Source: Shimia sp. CNT1-13L.2 (GTDB taxonomy: Bacteria > Pseudomonadota > Alphaproteobacteria > Rhodobacterales > Rhodobacteraceae). From it: a stretch of 64,000 nucleotides of DNA. The DNA lies in the NCBI RefSeq assembly GCF_024331145.1, contig NZ_JANDJO010000002.1, positions 434,001-498,000 on the forward strand, in the 5' to 3' direction. Position numbers and translations under genes: made by a program. This document shows, in pieces, positions 38,471 through 47,473 of the stretch; within the stretch, counting starts at the first letter, position 1; each line of letters begins with the position of its first letter. The notes beneath the pieces are model-generated. The model was not told the origin of the DNA and made no database searches. It was given only the letters and a program-made list of their open reading frames with translations.

Positions 38471-39457
38471 TTACCCCAGGCTCACGCTTGCGGCGCTTTC
38501 CGGCAGTTCTTCGTCGAACAGGCGCTGGTAGAATTCGGCCACGGTCTGGCGTTCGAGTTCGTCGCATTTGTTGAGGAAGGTCAGGCGGAAGGCATAGCCC
38601 ACGTCACGGAAGATTTCCGAGTTTTCGGCCCAGTTGATCACGGTCCGCGGGGACATCACGGTCGACAGGTCGCCGTTCATGAAGGCGGTGCGGGTGAGGT
38701 CGGCAACGGTGACCATCTGCTTGACGATCTTGCGGCCCGCTTCTGTGTTGAAATGCGGGTTCTTCGCCAGAACGATGTTGGTTTCGGCGTCGATCGAGAG
38801 ATAGTTCAGCGTGGCGACCAGCGACCAGCGGTCCATCTGGGCCTGGTTGATCTGCTGGGTGCCGTGATAGAGGCCGGTGGTGTCACCAAGGCCCACGGTG
38901 TTCGCGGTGGCGAACAGGCGGAAATGCGGGTGCGGCTTGATGATCTCGTTCTGGTCCAGAAGGGTCAGCTTGCCGTCGGTTTCCAGAACCCGCTGGATCA
39001 CGAACATCACGTCGGCACGGCCCGCGTCGTATTCGTCAAAGACGATGGCGACAGGGTTGCGCAGTGCCCAGGGCAGAATGCCTTCGTGGAATTCGGTGAC
39101 CTGCTTGCCGTCACGAAGTTTGATCGCGTCTTTACCGATCAGGTCGATCCGGCTGATGTGGCTGTCGAGGTTCACACGCACGGCGGGCCAGTTCAGACGC
39201 GCGGCAACCTGTTCGATGTGGGTCGATTTGCCGGTGCCGTGGTAGCCCTGGATCATCACGCGGCGGTTACGGGCAAAGCCTGCGAGAATCGCCATCGTGG
39301 TGTCGGGATCGAACTTGTAGGTCGGGTCCACTTCGGGCACGCGGTCGCTGCGCTCTTCAAAACCTTTCACGGTCATGTCGGTGTCAAAACCGAATACATC
39401 GCGGACCGAAATCGTTTCGGTGGGTTTCGCGTTCATGTCGAGCGTGCCGTCAGCCAT
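38471..39457 (-). CDS. cobS: Aerobic cobaltochelatase subunit CobS
   Basis: This 328-residue AAA+ ATPase of the MoxR-like type has Walker A at 71-79 (GYHGTGKST) and Walker B at about 137-147 ([11 protein letters not shown]). A sensor 1-like [14 protein letters not shown] follows. CobS forms a ring with CobT and powers cobalt insertion by CobN. AAGGA lies 9 bases before the start. A racemase-like gene separates it from cobT. Confidence 0.96.
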   Translation of the reverse strand: MADGTLDMNAKPTETISVRDVFGFDTDMTVKGFEERSDRVPEVDPTYKFDPDTTMAILAGFARNRRVMIQGYHGTGKSTHIEQVAARLNWPAVRVNLDSHISRIDLIGKDAIKLRDGKQVTEFHEGILPWALRNPVAIVFDEYDAGRADVMFVIQRVLETDGKLTLLDQNEIIKPHPHFRLFATANTVGLGDTTGLYHGTQQINQAQMDRWSLVATLNYLSIDAETNIVLAKNPHFNTEAGRKIVKQMVTVADLTRTAFMNGDLSTVMSPRTVINWAENSEIFRDVGYAFRLTFLNKCDELERQTVAEFYQRLFDEELPESAASVSLG

Positions 39458-39605
39458 GCCTATTGTCCTTATGCCTTGCCCTGGGTGAGGGGTTCAAACC
39501 CGCACTTCGTGCCTGATCTTTGGAACGTTAGCAAGAGGAAGAGCGCGGAATGTGTTCGTGACGTGGTGAATGTTCCAGAACTGGATATATAACGCGAACC
39601 CGGCA

Positions 39606-39636
39606 TTGCAAAAGCGCCCGCGAATTGTGGGCGCTT
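39606..39636 (-). terminator. Candidate terminator after the membrane methyltransferase at 39659
   Basis: On the minus strand AAGCGCCC and GGGCGCTT form an 8-bp stem around a 9-base loop. The T-run is short (TTGCAAT). Confidence 0.5.
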
Positions 39637-39658
39637 CGGGCATTTTTGCAAAGCGTGA

Positions 39659-40273
39659 TCAGAGTGACAGGCGCAGGTCGTTGCGCGCACGCATCAGGCT
39701 GCGTTCGTCAAGAAACCGGGGCGTTGAGCGCATGTAGTCGTGAAAGGCCTGTCCATAGCCTTTTACCAGCCAGCGTTCCTCGTTGAGGACAAAGAGGAAA
39801 TAGAGGGCAAAGAGGGTGGCGGCGAAGCCAAGTGTCAGGAAAGAGCCGCTGGTGATGCCAAGGCCGACGGTGGCCAGAACCGAGGTCACGTATTGGGGGT
39901 TGCGGGAATAGGCGTACATGCCGCCGGTGACGAGGCCGCCGCTCTCGCAATAGGTGTTGTCGAGGCCAAGAAAGCGATAGCCCCAAAGGGTGATGCCAAA
40001 GGCCGTGATCATGATAGGGAGACCCACGGCATAGCGCAGCCAGTGGCCCCATCCATTGACGCCGATTTCGCAGAGCGCAAAGATCACGGTCGCGCCGCAG
40101 AACAGGCGGAACAGGCCAAAGGCGAGGTGGTGGCGCCAACCATCAGAGGCGGGCCAGAGGCCAAGGTCCGGGCGTGCGAGGCTGAGCGAGAGATGACCGC
40201 CGAGGGCCAGCGCAGACAGGATTGCGGTGATGAGGGAAATCGTGTGGGCAGTGGAGAAAATGTCGAACAGCAC
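39659..40273 (-). CDS. Isoprenylcysteine carboxyl methyltransferase-like membrane protein
   Basis: This 204-residue protein has about five predicted membrane helices. The C-terminal SAM-binding motifs of the ICMT/PEMT superfamily are TGGMYAYSRNPQYV and LNEERWLVKGYG. Bacterial members methylate small lipophilic substrates, which are unknown in most cases. A similar but distinct protein is encoded at 60596-61048. The gene stands alone between cobS and the adenylate cyclase. Confidence 0.8.
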   Translation of the reverse strand: MLFDIFSTAHTISLITAILSALALGGHLSLSLARPDLGLWPASDGWRHHLAFGLFRLFCGATVIFALCEIGVNGWGHWLRYAVGLPIMITAFGITLWGYRFLGLDNTYCESGGLVTGGMYAYSRNPQYVTSVLATVGLGITSGSFLTLGFAATLFALYFLFVLNEERWLVKGYGQAFHDYMRSTPRFLDERSLMRARNDLRLSL

Positions 40274-40368
40274 GGCAAGAGGGCTCCTTTGAACGCGCCC
40301 GGCACGGTGCCTGTGCCCGGCATCTTCAAATCGGCTAGCAAGCGGATGTAACAGTTCGTTTTCGGTTT

Positions 40369-40386
40369 GGTGACGCTTGCGTCACC
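40369..40386. repeat. 18-bp perfect palindrome at the 3' end of the cyclase gene
   Basis: GGTGACGC-TT-GCGTCACC spans the stop codon of the adenylate cyclase. It has no T-run, so terminator function is uncertain. Confidence 0.4.
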
Positions 40387-41926
40387 CTGCATCTTGCGTT
40401 TTGTGCAACGCTTCGTGAACGGCCTGTGCCACCTTTTCACGCATGGTTTCGCTCATCCCTTCAAGGTCCACGACAAGTTTGTCGCCCTTGGGAATAGGGG
40501 CCGTTCCTTTTGTCTTGCGCAGAACGCGGTAGGGGGTGATGTCGCGGGCGATGCCCTTGAAGCGTGTCGGCTCAAGGGCTTCGGCTTCGATCAGGTCGCG
40601 GACATGGGCATAGGTTTCGTAGCTCATGACGATACCGCCGGGTTCGGCGATGCCCTCAAGGCGGGCCGCCAGGTTCGCCTCGGCCCCGATGATGGTATAG
40701 TCCATCCGCGCGTCAGATCCGAAGTTGCCCACGTTGCAGTAACCGGTGTTGATGCCCATGCGCGCGCGGAAGGGGTGTTCCAGTCCCTTGGCGCGCCAGA
40801 CATCGTCCAGTTCGTCAAGCCGCGACTGCATCTCAAGTGCCATGCGAACGCAGGCGCGGGCATCTTCGGCGGTGCCATTGGTGGTTGGATCGCCGAAAAA
40901 TGCGACGATGGCGTCGCCGATGAACTTGTCGATGGTCGCGCCGTGGGCTTCGGCGATCTTGCTCATCTCGGTGAAGTATTCGTTCAGCAATTCGGTCAGT
41001 TCTTCCGGCTGCAAGAGTTCCGTTGTGGCGGTGAAATCCTTGATATCAGAAAAGAAAACCGTGAGTTTCTTGCGCTCGGTCGAGATGGTGACATCCTTTT
41101 CACCGGAAAAAATCGAGCGGTAGACCTGTGGCGGCAGATACTTGGAAATCTTGAGCGAAACATCGGCCAGGAAGCTGTTGTTCGCGGCCAGTTCGTTGTT
41201 CATCTGGCTGAATGAGCGGGCCAGGCGAAATTGCATGGCCGCGAAAACAAGGCCTGCCGTTCCGGCAAGCGCGAGGTATGTGAGCATCCAGCGAAAGGCC
41301 CAGAGGTTGCTTGCGATCGGTTGATTGATGGTAACGCTCTGAACGCCACGCACGTCGCCAACGGCCCAATCCTTGTGCGTGCTTTCCGGGTGGGCGTTGT
41401 GGCAATCGACGCAGGCCTGTTCCATCAGGATGGGCGTGGCCAGTGTCAGGGTATGGTCGAAGAACGTGGCGCCGCCCATGGTGACGATTTCACGGGTCTC
41501 GGGGTTGGTCCGGAAGGTTTCAAGCGCTTGGCTTTCGAATGGAGAGAGTTCGTGAGCGGTGCGGTTCATGAAGGGAAAGTCCGAGACAAACCGGTACGTG
41601 ACCGCTTCTTCTGCATCGGCGACGAGTTGGCCGAGTTCAATCGAAAGCGTCGCAGGGATCGGGATGGCGCCGGGCGTGTCTCGGTAATTGTGCATCGCGA
41701 GCGAATTGCCATCGTGCAGTTTGACCGGGTCAACGACATTTTCGGCATAGTAGGCGCGTACAGCCGACAGGATGGCGTTCATGCTCTGGGTCTGGCGTTC
41801 CATGTGGTTGTCGGACAGGGCGTCCATGTCCTGCCAGAGGGCCAGAGGCAGCCCGGCCAGTGCGGCCAGAACAAGGCCAAGCACCCACACGGGGCGATCA
41901 ATGAAAAATCGTCCAAGCCGTTCCAT
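40382..41926 (-). CDS. Adenylate cyclase with a periplasmic c-type heme (DUF3365) sensor domain
   Basis: This 514-residue protein has a transmembrane helix at about 12-31 and a periplasmic DUF3365/Tll0287-like domain (about 35-205) with one heme-attachment motif, C172-V-D-C175-H176. A second helix is at about 213-232, and a class III nucleotidyl cyclase domain at about 285-480. Catalytic residues are complete: metal Asp D294 and D338, purine-selecting K334 and D409 (ATP type), and N418 and R422. The architecture implies cAMP production controlled by a periplasmic heme that senses redox state or a gas. A GGAG precedes the start. Confidence 0.88.
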   Translation of the reverse strand: MERLGRFFIDRPVWVLGLVLAALAGLPLALWQDMDALSDNHMERQTQSMNAILSAVRAYYAENVVDPVKLHDGNSLAMHNYRDTPGAIPIPATLSIELGQLVADAEEAVTYRFVSDFPFMNRTAHELSPFESQALETFRTNPETREIVTMGGATFFDHTLTLATPILMEQACVDCHNAHPESTHKDWAVGDVRGVQSVTINQPIASNLWAFRWMLTYLALAGTAGLVFAAMQFRLARSFSQMNNELAANNSFLADVSLKISKYLPPQVYRSIFSGEKDVTISTERKKLTVFFSDIKDFTATTELLQPEELTELLNEYFTEMSKIAEAHGATIDKFIGDAIVAFFGDPTTNGTAEDARACVRMALEMQSRLDELDDVWRAKGLEHPFRARMGINTGYCNVGNFGSDARMDYTIIGAEANLAARLEGIAEPGGIVMSYETYAHVRDLIEAEALEPTRFKGIARDITPYRVLRKTKGTAPIPKGDKLVVDLEGMSETMREKVAQAVHEALHKTQDAG

Positions 41927-41988
41927 GAAAGTCTCCGTCCATCCTTGTCCTAAGGGATAGGGCAGGGGCAGGTTTCAAATTAACTGCA

Positions 41989-42018
41989 CCAAAAGAAAGG
42001 GCGACCGTTTGGCCGCCC
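41989..42018 (-). terminator. Rho-independent terminator after the J-domain gene
   Basis: On the minus strand GGGCGGCC-AAAC-GGTCGCCC is an 8-bp stem with one G-U pair, followed by TTTCTTTT. Confidence 0.8.
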
Positions 42019-42027
42019 TGTCGAACC

Positions 42028-42651
42028 TTATTTGAAATTCCGGCTGTCCTTGATCTGGTCCCATGCCCAGACAACCTCTTGAAGCTGTTCTTCCTGGCTG
42101 CGGTCGCCGCCGTTCATATCCGGGTGCAGTACCTTGATCAGCTTCTTGTAGGCCTTGCGCACCTCGGCCTTGGTCCAGGTGTCCTTGGCTTCGAGGATCT
42201 CGATCGCGCGGCGTTCCGTGGGCGGCAGACGACGGCCAGCGCCGGCACCCTTACCGGGGTTCTGTGTCGCGTTGGCGCCAAGAACCTGATGCGGGTCTTC
42301 GATGCCAAGGCGGGCCCAGGCGCGGGCTTCGGGGTCGGTGAATGTCTTGGTTTCACGCTCCCACACCTTGTCTTTCGACTTCTGGGCATTCATCTCGGCT
42401 TCGGTCTTGCCGTCGAAGAAGTTCCATTTCAGGTTGTATTCGCGAACGTGTTCCTTGCAGAACCACTTGAATTCATCCAGCACGTCTGGCGCCCTTGGGG
42501 CGCGATAGAGGCCAGGTTCGTTGCACCCCTCATGTTCGCATACACGGGTCGAGGTTTCACTGGCTCCAGACATGCTGCGCCGCCCGCGCGGGTTCTTCTT
42601 CTTGGCAGAAGACACGGACATATCGAAACCGAATGGATCTTCTTTTGGCAT
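42028..42651 (-). CDS. J-domain (DnaJ-like) protein
   Basis: This 207-residue protein has a C-terminal J domain (about 145-205) with the essential HPD in KVLHPDMNGG and the preceding helix AEVRKAYKKLI. The N-terminal half contains a Cys/His cluster, CEHEGCNEPGLYR and WFCKEHVREYN, that may bind zinc. It likely stimulates a DnaK-type chaperone for specific clients. The arrangement with bolA and cobS/cobT is a recurrent alphaproteobacterial neighbourhood. The start has AAGGTG upstream and is divergent from bolA. Confidence 0.9.
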   Translation of the reverse strand: MPKEDPFGFDMSVSSAKKKNPRGRRSMSGASETSTRVCEHEGCNEPGLYRAPRAPDVLDEFKWFCKEHVREYNLKWNFFDGKTEAEMNAQKSKDKVWERETKTFTDPEARAWARLGIEDPHQVLGANATQNPGKGAGAGRRLPPTERRAIEILEAKDTWTKAEVRKAYKKLIKVLHPDMNGGDRSQEEQLQEVVWAWDQIKDSRNFK

Positions 42652-42725
42652 GGACTCACCTTTTCGACTCAGGGCGCAGAGTTTAGTCTAACCGGCGGCA
42701 GATAGAAGAGGCTGAGGGCAAAAAA

Positions 42726-42983
42726 ATGTCAGTGACACAGGAAATTCATACTCGGCTGGAAGCGGCCTTTGCGCCAAGCGAGTTGCAGGTCGTCGATGAT
42801 AGCGAGCGTCACCGCGGCCATGCGGGCTATCAGGAAGGTGGCGAAAGTCACTTCAATGTCAGGATTCGGTCTTCGGCCTTCGAGGGGCTGACGCGTATTG
42901 CGCGTCACAGGGCCGTTCACAAGGCGCTGGGGGCGGAACTGGTGGCGCGAATTCACGCGCTGGCATTGGACATCGACGTCTGA
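42726..42983 (+). CDS. bolA: BolA-family protein
   Basis: This 85-residue protein has the class II KH-like BolA fold; the conserved signature is SHFNVRIRSSAFEGLTR followed by RHRAVHKAL. BolA proteins bind [2Fe-2S] clusters with monothiol glutaredoxins and influence iron homeostasis and morphology. The conserved cluster histidine is in the RHRAVHKAL segment. GAGGG lies 8 bases upstream. It is the only plus-strand gene in this stretch. Confidence 0.93.
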   Translation: MSVTQEIHTRLEAAFAPSELQVVDDSERHRGHAGYQEGGESHFNVRIRSSAFEGLTRIARHRAVHKALGAELVARIHALALDIDV

Positions 42984-42986
42984 GGG

Positions 42987-43799
42987 CTATTCGGCTGCGA
43001 GGTCTGATTTCTTGTCAGGCTTGGCCTCGCCCTCGTCCGAAACGCGTCGCGCACGCGCCAGGAGAGCGGCAGGGAGAGCATTCGGGAACGGGTCATCGCT
43101 GCCTTCGTCTTCATCCGGAACAAAGCGGGTGGAGGCTGCCGCATCTGAGACAAACGCCCCTTCTTTCGGAGCAGCTTTGGGCGCAGGCCTTTCGGGTATC
43201 GAAACAGGGTCCGTCAGCATCAAATGCCCGTCTTCGGGGGATCTTTGCCAGTCGAACTGCTCAGGAAGCTGGTCTTCGGGAAGGGTCGAATTCCAGGGAA
43301 ACTGGGCCGCTGCTTCGGATCCGGCTGTCTCGGGAGCTTCGCTTTCCTCGACGTCTTGGGGCTGTTCTGGCGCAGTTTCAGCCTCCGCCGCCTCGGGAGT
43401 AGCCTCTTCGGGCAGGCGAGCGGGCGTTTGCACGTCTTCCTCTGATGGCGTCTCTTCGGCGAGGTGATGTTCCGGAATTGACGGCACTGGCACCGCTGGC
43501 AACGCATGGCGGGCAACGGCCTCGGCCAGTTGTTCGAAGGGAGCCTGTAGGTCCTCTGCCTCGGCCGACGTTGAACGGCGGAATATCAGGATGGATTTGT
43601 AGGATGTCCGGCTGGATGTCAGGCCGGTTCTTTCCTCGCATGGCAGCGTATCCGAGCGCCAGTATTCCCAGCCATCAGCGGCCAGTTCGTTCATCACACA
43701 CTCAAGCGCATGGGCAAACCGCCCATTCGTGCCCTTTACCCCACGTGCCCGTTTTCCCCGGTCCGGGGCAGGCACAACTTTGTACTCGTAGTTCGTCAT
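42987..43799 (-). CDS. DUF4177 domain protein with a long acidic disordered tail
   Basis: This 270-residue protein has an N-terminal DUF4177 domain (about 1-77: YEYKVVPAPDRG, LECVMNELAADGWEYW, SILIFRR). A tail of about 190 residues rich in E, A and P (LPEEATPEAAEAETAPEQ) is predicted to be disordered. The function of DUF4177 is unknown. Such tails often serve as flexible tethers. It converges with bolA (3-base gap). The start codon has only a weak ribosome binding site. Confidence 0.75.
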   Translation of the reverse strand: MTNYEYKVVPAPDRGKRARGVKGTNGRFAHALECVMNELAADGWEYWRSDTLPCEERTGLTSSRTSYKSILIFRRSTSAEAEDLQAPFEQLAEAVARHALPAVPVPSIPEHHLAEETPSEEDVQTPARLPEEATPEAAEAETAPEQPQDVEESEAPETAGSEAAAQFPWNSTLPEDQLPEQFDWQRSPEDGHLMLTDPVSIPERPAPKAAPKEGAFVSDAAASTRFVPDEDEGSDDPFPNALPAALLARARRVSDEGEAKPDKKSDLAAE

Positions 43800-43877
43800 T
43801 CCGAAATCGGCTCAGTCACTTAATGACATGACTATAGCAGGCGGAAGTGTGTCCGTCTGCATCCGAGTTTCGGTGGT

Positions 43878-44363
43878 TCACGTTGGTTTCTTGGGAATTC
43901 CCATAGGCCTGCCGACGCGGTCGGGCACGGGCAGGTCGGCATGTGCTTTCGCCAAAGCGCGCATGTTTTGCAGAATGTCTTCGGGCATGGGGGCGACTTT
44001 TGGGCCGCTCATGTCGATGTGCAGGCCAAGGCCCTCGCCAGTGGCGGAAATCCAACCGTCTTCGTGGATCAACTCCTGATAGAAGTGAAACCGTTTCTCA
44101 TCGTGATCCAGAAGCTGGAACGAGGCCCGTACGCGGCTGCCCAGATGCACCTCGCGGAGATAGCAAATGTGGAACTCCGCCGAAAAGGTGGTAAAGCCCC
44201 GTTTCTCGCGGTACCCGGCACCAAATCCCAGACGCTCCCAGATCTGATCGACACCACGGTCAAACAGCACGCTGTAATAGGCCATGTTGAGGTGGCCGTT
44301 ATAGTCGATCCAATCTTGTTCGAGCTCCATGAAGTCGGAGAGGAAGGGGGCGTCGAATTGCAT
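43878..44363 (-). CDS. 4-hydroxybenzoyl-CoA thioesterase-fold (hotdog) thioesterase
   Basis: This 161-residue single-hotdog protein has the active-site motif DWIDYNGHLNMAYY near residues 17-30, whose Asp and following HxN are typical of 4HBT-like acyl-CoA thioesterases. GFTTFSAEFHICYLREVHLG gives the second strand-helix core. Sequence flavour resembles thioesterases associated with carnitine/betaine breakdown (betainyl-CoA type), but the substrate is not certain. It stands alone between the DUF4177 gene and gatB. Confidence 0.82.
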   Translation of the reverse strand: MQFDAPFLSDFMELEQDWIDYNGHLNMAYYSVLFDRGVDQIWERLGFGAGYREKRGFTTFSAEFHICYLREVHLGSRVRASFQLLDHDEKRFHFYQELIHEDGWISATGEGLGLHIDMSGPKVAPMPEDILQNMRALAKAHADLPVPDRVGRPMGIPKKPT

Positions 44364-44421
44364 GAGAAGCCTGCTTTGGTTGATCTCTTGCCGTCACGTT
44401 AGGGAGAAACCGGGGACGGCG

Positions 44422-44455
44422 CAAAAAAATATCGCGCCGGTGGGGCACCGACGCG
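44422..44455 (-). terminator. Rho-independent terminator after gatB
   Basis: On the minus strand CGCGTCGGTG-CCC-CACCGGCGCG is a 10-bp stem with one U-G pair, followed by ATATTTTTTT. Its + strand half GCACCGACGCG resembles a unit of the dispersed repeat family. Confidence 0.85.
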
Positions 44456-44480
44456 ACGTGACTTTTCTTGGGGCGTGAAA

Positions 44481-45995
44481 TTAGGTGTTCAGCTTTTGGG
44501 CGACCAGCTGGTTTACAGCCTTCGGGTTGGCCTTGCCGCCGGTGGCTTTCATGACCTGACCCACGAACCAGCCCGCGAGCTTGGGGTTCACCTTGGCTTT
44601 TTCGACCTGCGCCGGGTTGGCGGCGATGATCTCGTCCAGCGCCGCTTCGATGGCGCCGGTGTCGGTCACCTGCTTCATGCCACGCTCTTCAACGATCTGC
44701 TCGGGGTCGCCGCCCTCGGTGTAGACGATTTCGAACAGGTCCTTGCCGATTTTGCCAGAGATGGCATCCGACTTGATCAGCTTGATGATACCGGCCAGTT
44801 GCACGGGCGATACGGGGCTTTCGGTGATGTCGTGGTCTTCGCGCTTGAGACGGCCGAACAGTTCGTTGATGACCCAGTTGGCGGCCTGTTTGCCGTCGCC
44901 TGCTTCGCTGGCAACCGCTTCGAAATAGACGGCGTTTTCGGCTTCGGCGGTCAGAACCGAGGCGTCATAGTCGCTCAGGCCGAAATCTTCGAGGAAGCGG
45001 GCCTTCTTGGCATCGGGCAGTTCCGGCAGGTTGGCGGCGATGTCGTCGACCCAGCCTTGCTCGATCTCGAGCGGCAGGAGATCGGGGTCGGGGAAGTAGC
45101 GATAGTCGTGGGCTTCTTCCTTGGAGCGCATCGAACGGGTTTCGTTCTTGTCCGGATCGTAGAGGCGGGTTTCCTGTTCGACTTCACCACCGGCTTCGAC
45201 GATTTTGATCTGGCGCTCGGCCTCGATCATGATCGCCTGCTGGATAAAGCGCATGGAGTTCATGTTCTTGATCTCGCAGCGGGTGCCGAGATGGCCGAAA
45301 TCACCGGTTTCGCGGTATTTCTCGTAGGCGCCGGGCGAGCAGATCGAGACGTTGACGTCTGCGCGCAGGTTGCCGTTCTGCATGTTGCCGTCGCAGGTGC
45401 CGAGGTAACGCATGATCTGGCGCAGCTTGGCGATATAGGCAGCGGCTTCTTCCGGTCCGCGGATGTCGGGACGCGAAACGATTTCCATCAGCGCAACGCC
45501 GGTCCGGTTGAGATCGACGAAAGACATGTGCGGGTCCATGTCGTGGATCGACTTGCCCGCGTCCTGCTCAAGGTGGATGCGCTCGACGCGCACGTTGCGT
45601 GCGGTGCCGTCGCCCATTTCGACCAGCACTTCGCCTTCGCCCACGATCGGGTGATAGAGCTGCGAAATCTGGTAGCCCTGCGGAAGGTCGGGGTAGAAAT
45701 AGTTCTTGCGGTCGAAAGCGGAGAACAGGTTGATGTCCGCCTTGAGGCCAAGACCCGTGCGCACGGCCTGTGCGACGCATTCCTCGTTGATGACCGGAAG
45801 CATGCCGGGCATGCCCGCGTCAACGAAGGCCACGTTCGAGTTCGGCTCGGCGCCGAACTTGGTGGATGCACCCGAGAACAGCTTGGCATTCGAGCTGACC
45901 TGCGCGTGGACCTCCATACCGATGACCAGTTCCCAGTCCTGCTTGGCGCCAGCGACGATCTTGGGCTTGGGGGATTCATATGTCAGGTCGAGCAT
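44481..45995 (-). CDS. gatB: Aspartyl/glutamyl-tRNA amidotransferase subunit B
   Basis: I start at ATG 45995 ([12 protein letters not shown]), six bases after AAGGAG, giving 504 residues; the track-length form adds seven residues that contain the site. The GatB/GatE catalytic core has the motifs [10 protein letters not shown] (about 24-33), NKYFYPD-like [17 protein letters not shown] and [18 protein letters not shown]. The C-terminal YqeY-like helical domain follows ([20 protein letters not shown]). GatCAB amidates Glu-tRNA(Gln) and Asp-tRNA(Asn). The gatA and gatC genes are not in this window. Confidence 0.97.
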   Translation of the reverse strand: MLDLTYESPKPKIVAGAKQDWELVIGMEVHAQVSSNAKLFSGASTKFGAEPNSNVAFVDAGMPGMLPVINEECVAQAVRTGLGLKADINLFSAFDRKNYFYPDLPQGYQISQLYHPIVGEGEVLVEMGDGTARNVRVERIHLEQDAGKSIHDMDPHMSFVDLNRTGVALMEIVSRPDIRGPEEAAAYIAKLRQIMRYLGTCDGNMQNGNLRADVNVSICSPGAYEKYRETGDFGHLGTRCEIKNMNSMRFIQQAIMIEAERQIKIVEAGGEVEQETRLYDPDKNETRSMRSKEEAHDYRYFPDPDLLPLEIEQGWVDDIAANLPELPDAKKARFLEDFGLSDYDASVLTAEAENAVYFEAVASEAGDGKQAANWVINELFGRLKREDHDITESPVSPVQLAGIIKLIKSDAISGKIGKDLFEIVYTEGGDPEQIVEERGMKQVTDTGAIEAALDEIIAANPAQVEKAKVNPKLAGWFVGQVMKATGGKANPKAVNQLVAQKLNT

Positions 45996-46067
45996 GCCAG
46001 ACTCCTTTGAACGCAATTGGATCGCGTTCTAGGGCAGAGCTTGGACAGGAGCAAGAGGGCAGGCGGC

Positions 46068-47366
46068 TCAGGAGTTGCTTTGGGTGATGCCATCCGGGCC
46101 AAAAGTGACCGTGTGCCCTTCCTGAAGGCGCTTGAGGAAGGGCATGGCCACGGCCTTGAGGGCGGTTTGGCGACCCTTGTCGGCGAGACGCTCTTCCGAA
46201 ATGATCCGCGCGGTGTTTTCGAAGCCGATTTCCGCGTGGCCCCAGATGAGCGGATGCACCTCGCGCAGGTGATGCGTGATGATGTCTTCGAACCCCTGTC
46301 GCAGGTTGGCCGCGATCTCGGGGTTTTGGCCCGTTTCGTTGTAGCGTGAACGCGCGATCTGCCAGCTTTGATAGAGGTGGGCCGCAAGCAGGTTGGCAAC
46401 GTGCTGGTCCTGACGGCGGGCGAGGATGTCGCGCACACCATCGAGGAAGTAGTCCATCTCGATCATGTCAAAGCCGTCGGGATCGACCAATACGGCATCG
46501 AACCAGACCCAGGCATAGGCGCCAGCGCCCCAGTCTTCGTAGGTGCGGGCTGCCGTGCGGCGGGCTTCGAGATCGAGGGCCTGAAAATCTCCGTACCAGC
46601 GCGGCAGGAGGTAGTTGCCAAGCGCCCGCATATGGCGCGGGTTCATTGGATCAAGGTCGATCAGACGTTCGAATTCGCGCGACAGGTACAGCGCGGGGTT
46701 GGTCTGACCGGGTAACAGGGCACAGCGGGCGGCAGACAGGGCAGGTGATCCCTGTGCTTCGGGGCTGAAACTGTCGAGGATGGTCTGGGCGCGTTCGAAA
46801 TGCGCCTCGAAGGCTTCGCGATTTATCGGGTGAATGTCTTCATTGGATTTCGCACCACGCCATGCCCAGCCAATATCGATGTGCATGTGAGCGACAACGA
46901 GGGCCAGCGGATAGCAGTCGGGATGGTCTTCAAGAACGGACTCGAGGGCCTCTACGCCATGAAAGAATTGTGAGTCATTGGCGGGGCGGCCATGCAGAAG
47001 CGAGTGTTCGGCGGCGCGCACCACATCCGAGCGCGCACCATAAGCCAGCAGTTCGGCAATCGCGAGGCCGGCCTGCGTTGTATCGCGGCACTGGTCAGCG
47101 TCATAAATCCGGTTGGCCAATTCGCCCCATTCCTCCTGACGGGCGCAGCGTAGGCCAAGCTCTTGCGCAATAACGCCTTCCTTCTGGTCCTTGGGTGCCG
47201 AAATCACGGGAATATGCAGTTGTCCGAGCATCTTGCGGTAGGTCACGTTGCCGGGGGCAAGGGCGGGGCCGGGTACGGAAACTTCAGAGGGCTTGCGCGA
47301 AAATGCACGTAATGAGGGCGATAGCAGGTCGGCAATCTTGGACGTTGGTTTAGAAAACAGTGACAT
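46068..47366 (-). CDS. Helical protein of unknown function
   Basis: I do not recognise this 432-residue protein. It is rich in Ala, Leu, Trp and acidic residues. It has alternating helical segments suggestive of TPR or HEAT-like repeats (for example EALESVLEDHPDCYPLALVVAH and LYLSREFERLIDLDPMNPRHMRALGNYLL). There is no signal peptide or membrane helix. Codon use and GC match its neighbours. It lies 72 bases upstream of gatB on the same strand and could share its transcript. The start has only a weak GGAG about 10 bases upstream. Confidence 0.75.
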   Translation of the reverse strand: MSLFSKPTSKIADLLSPSLRAFSRKPSEVSVPGPALAPGNVTYRKMLGQLHIPVISAPKDQKEGVIAQELGLRCARQEEWGELANRIYDADQCRDTTQAGLAIAELLAYGARSDVVRAAEHSLLHGRPANDSQFFHGVEALESVLEDHPDCYPLALVVAHMHIDIGWAWRGAKSNEDIHPINREAFEAHFERAQTILDSFSPEAQGSPALSAARCALLPGQTNPALYLSREFERLIDLDPMNPRHMRALGNYLLPRWYGDFQALDLEARRTAARTYEDWGAGAYAWVWFDAVLVDPDGFDMIEMDYFLDGVRDILARRQDQHVANLLAAHLYQSWQIARSRYNETGQNPEIAANLRQGFEDIITHHLREVHPLIWGHAEIGFENTARIISEERLADKGRQTALKAVAMPFLKRLQEGHTVTFGPDGITQSNS

Positions 47367-47473
47367 TCGGGTTCAGGCTCCATCCGTTGCGATACAACTT
47401 GACGGAGCATTCAGGCCGAAACATGGCACCTTGTGGGAATGTTGCTGGCGATTTTGGCGTGCAAATAGCGCAG

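Noticed and set aside
39469-39690. 73-codon frame and a GGTTCAAACC sequence that looks like a tRNA T-arm near 39490
   Set aside because: The frame is Cys/Ser-rich and overlaps the methyltransferase end; no acceptor, D or anticodon arms can be folded around the GGTTCAAACC.
44475-46010. 511-codon plus-strand open frame opposite gatB
   Set aside because: It mirrors gatB almost exactly; gatB has all family motifs and a strong ribosome binding site.
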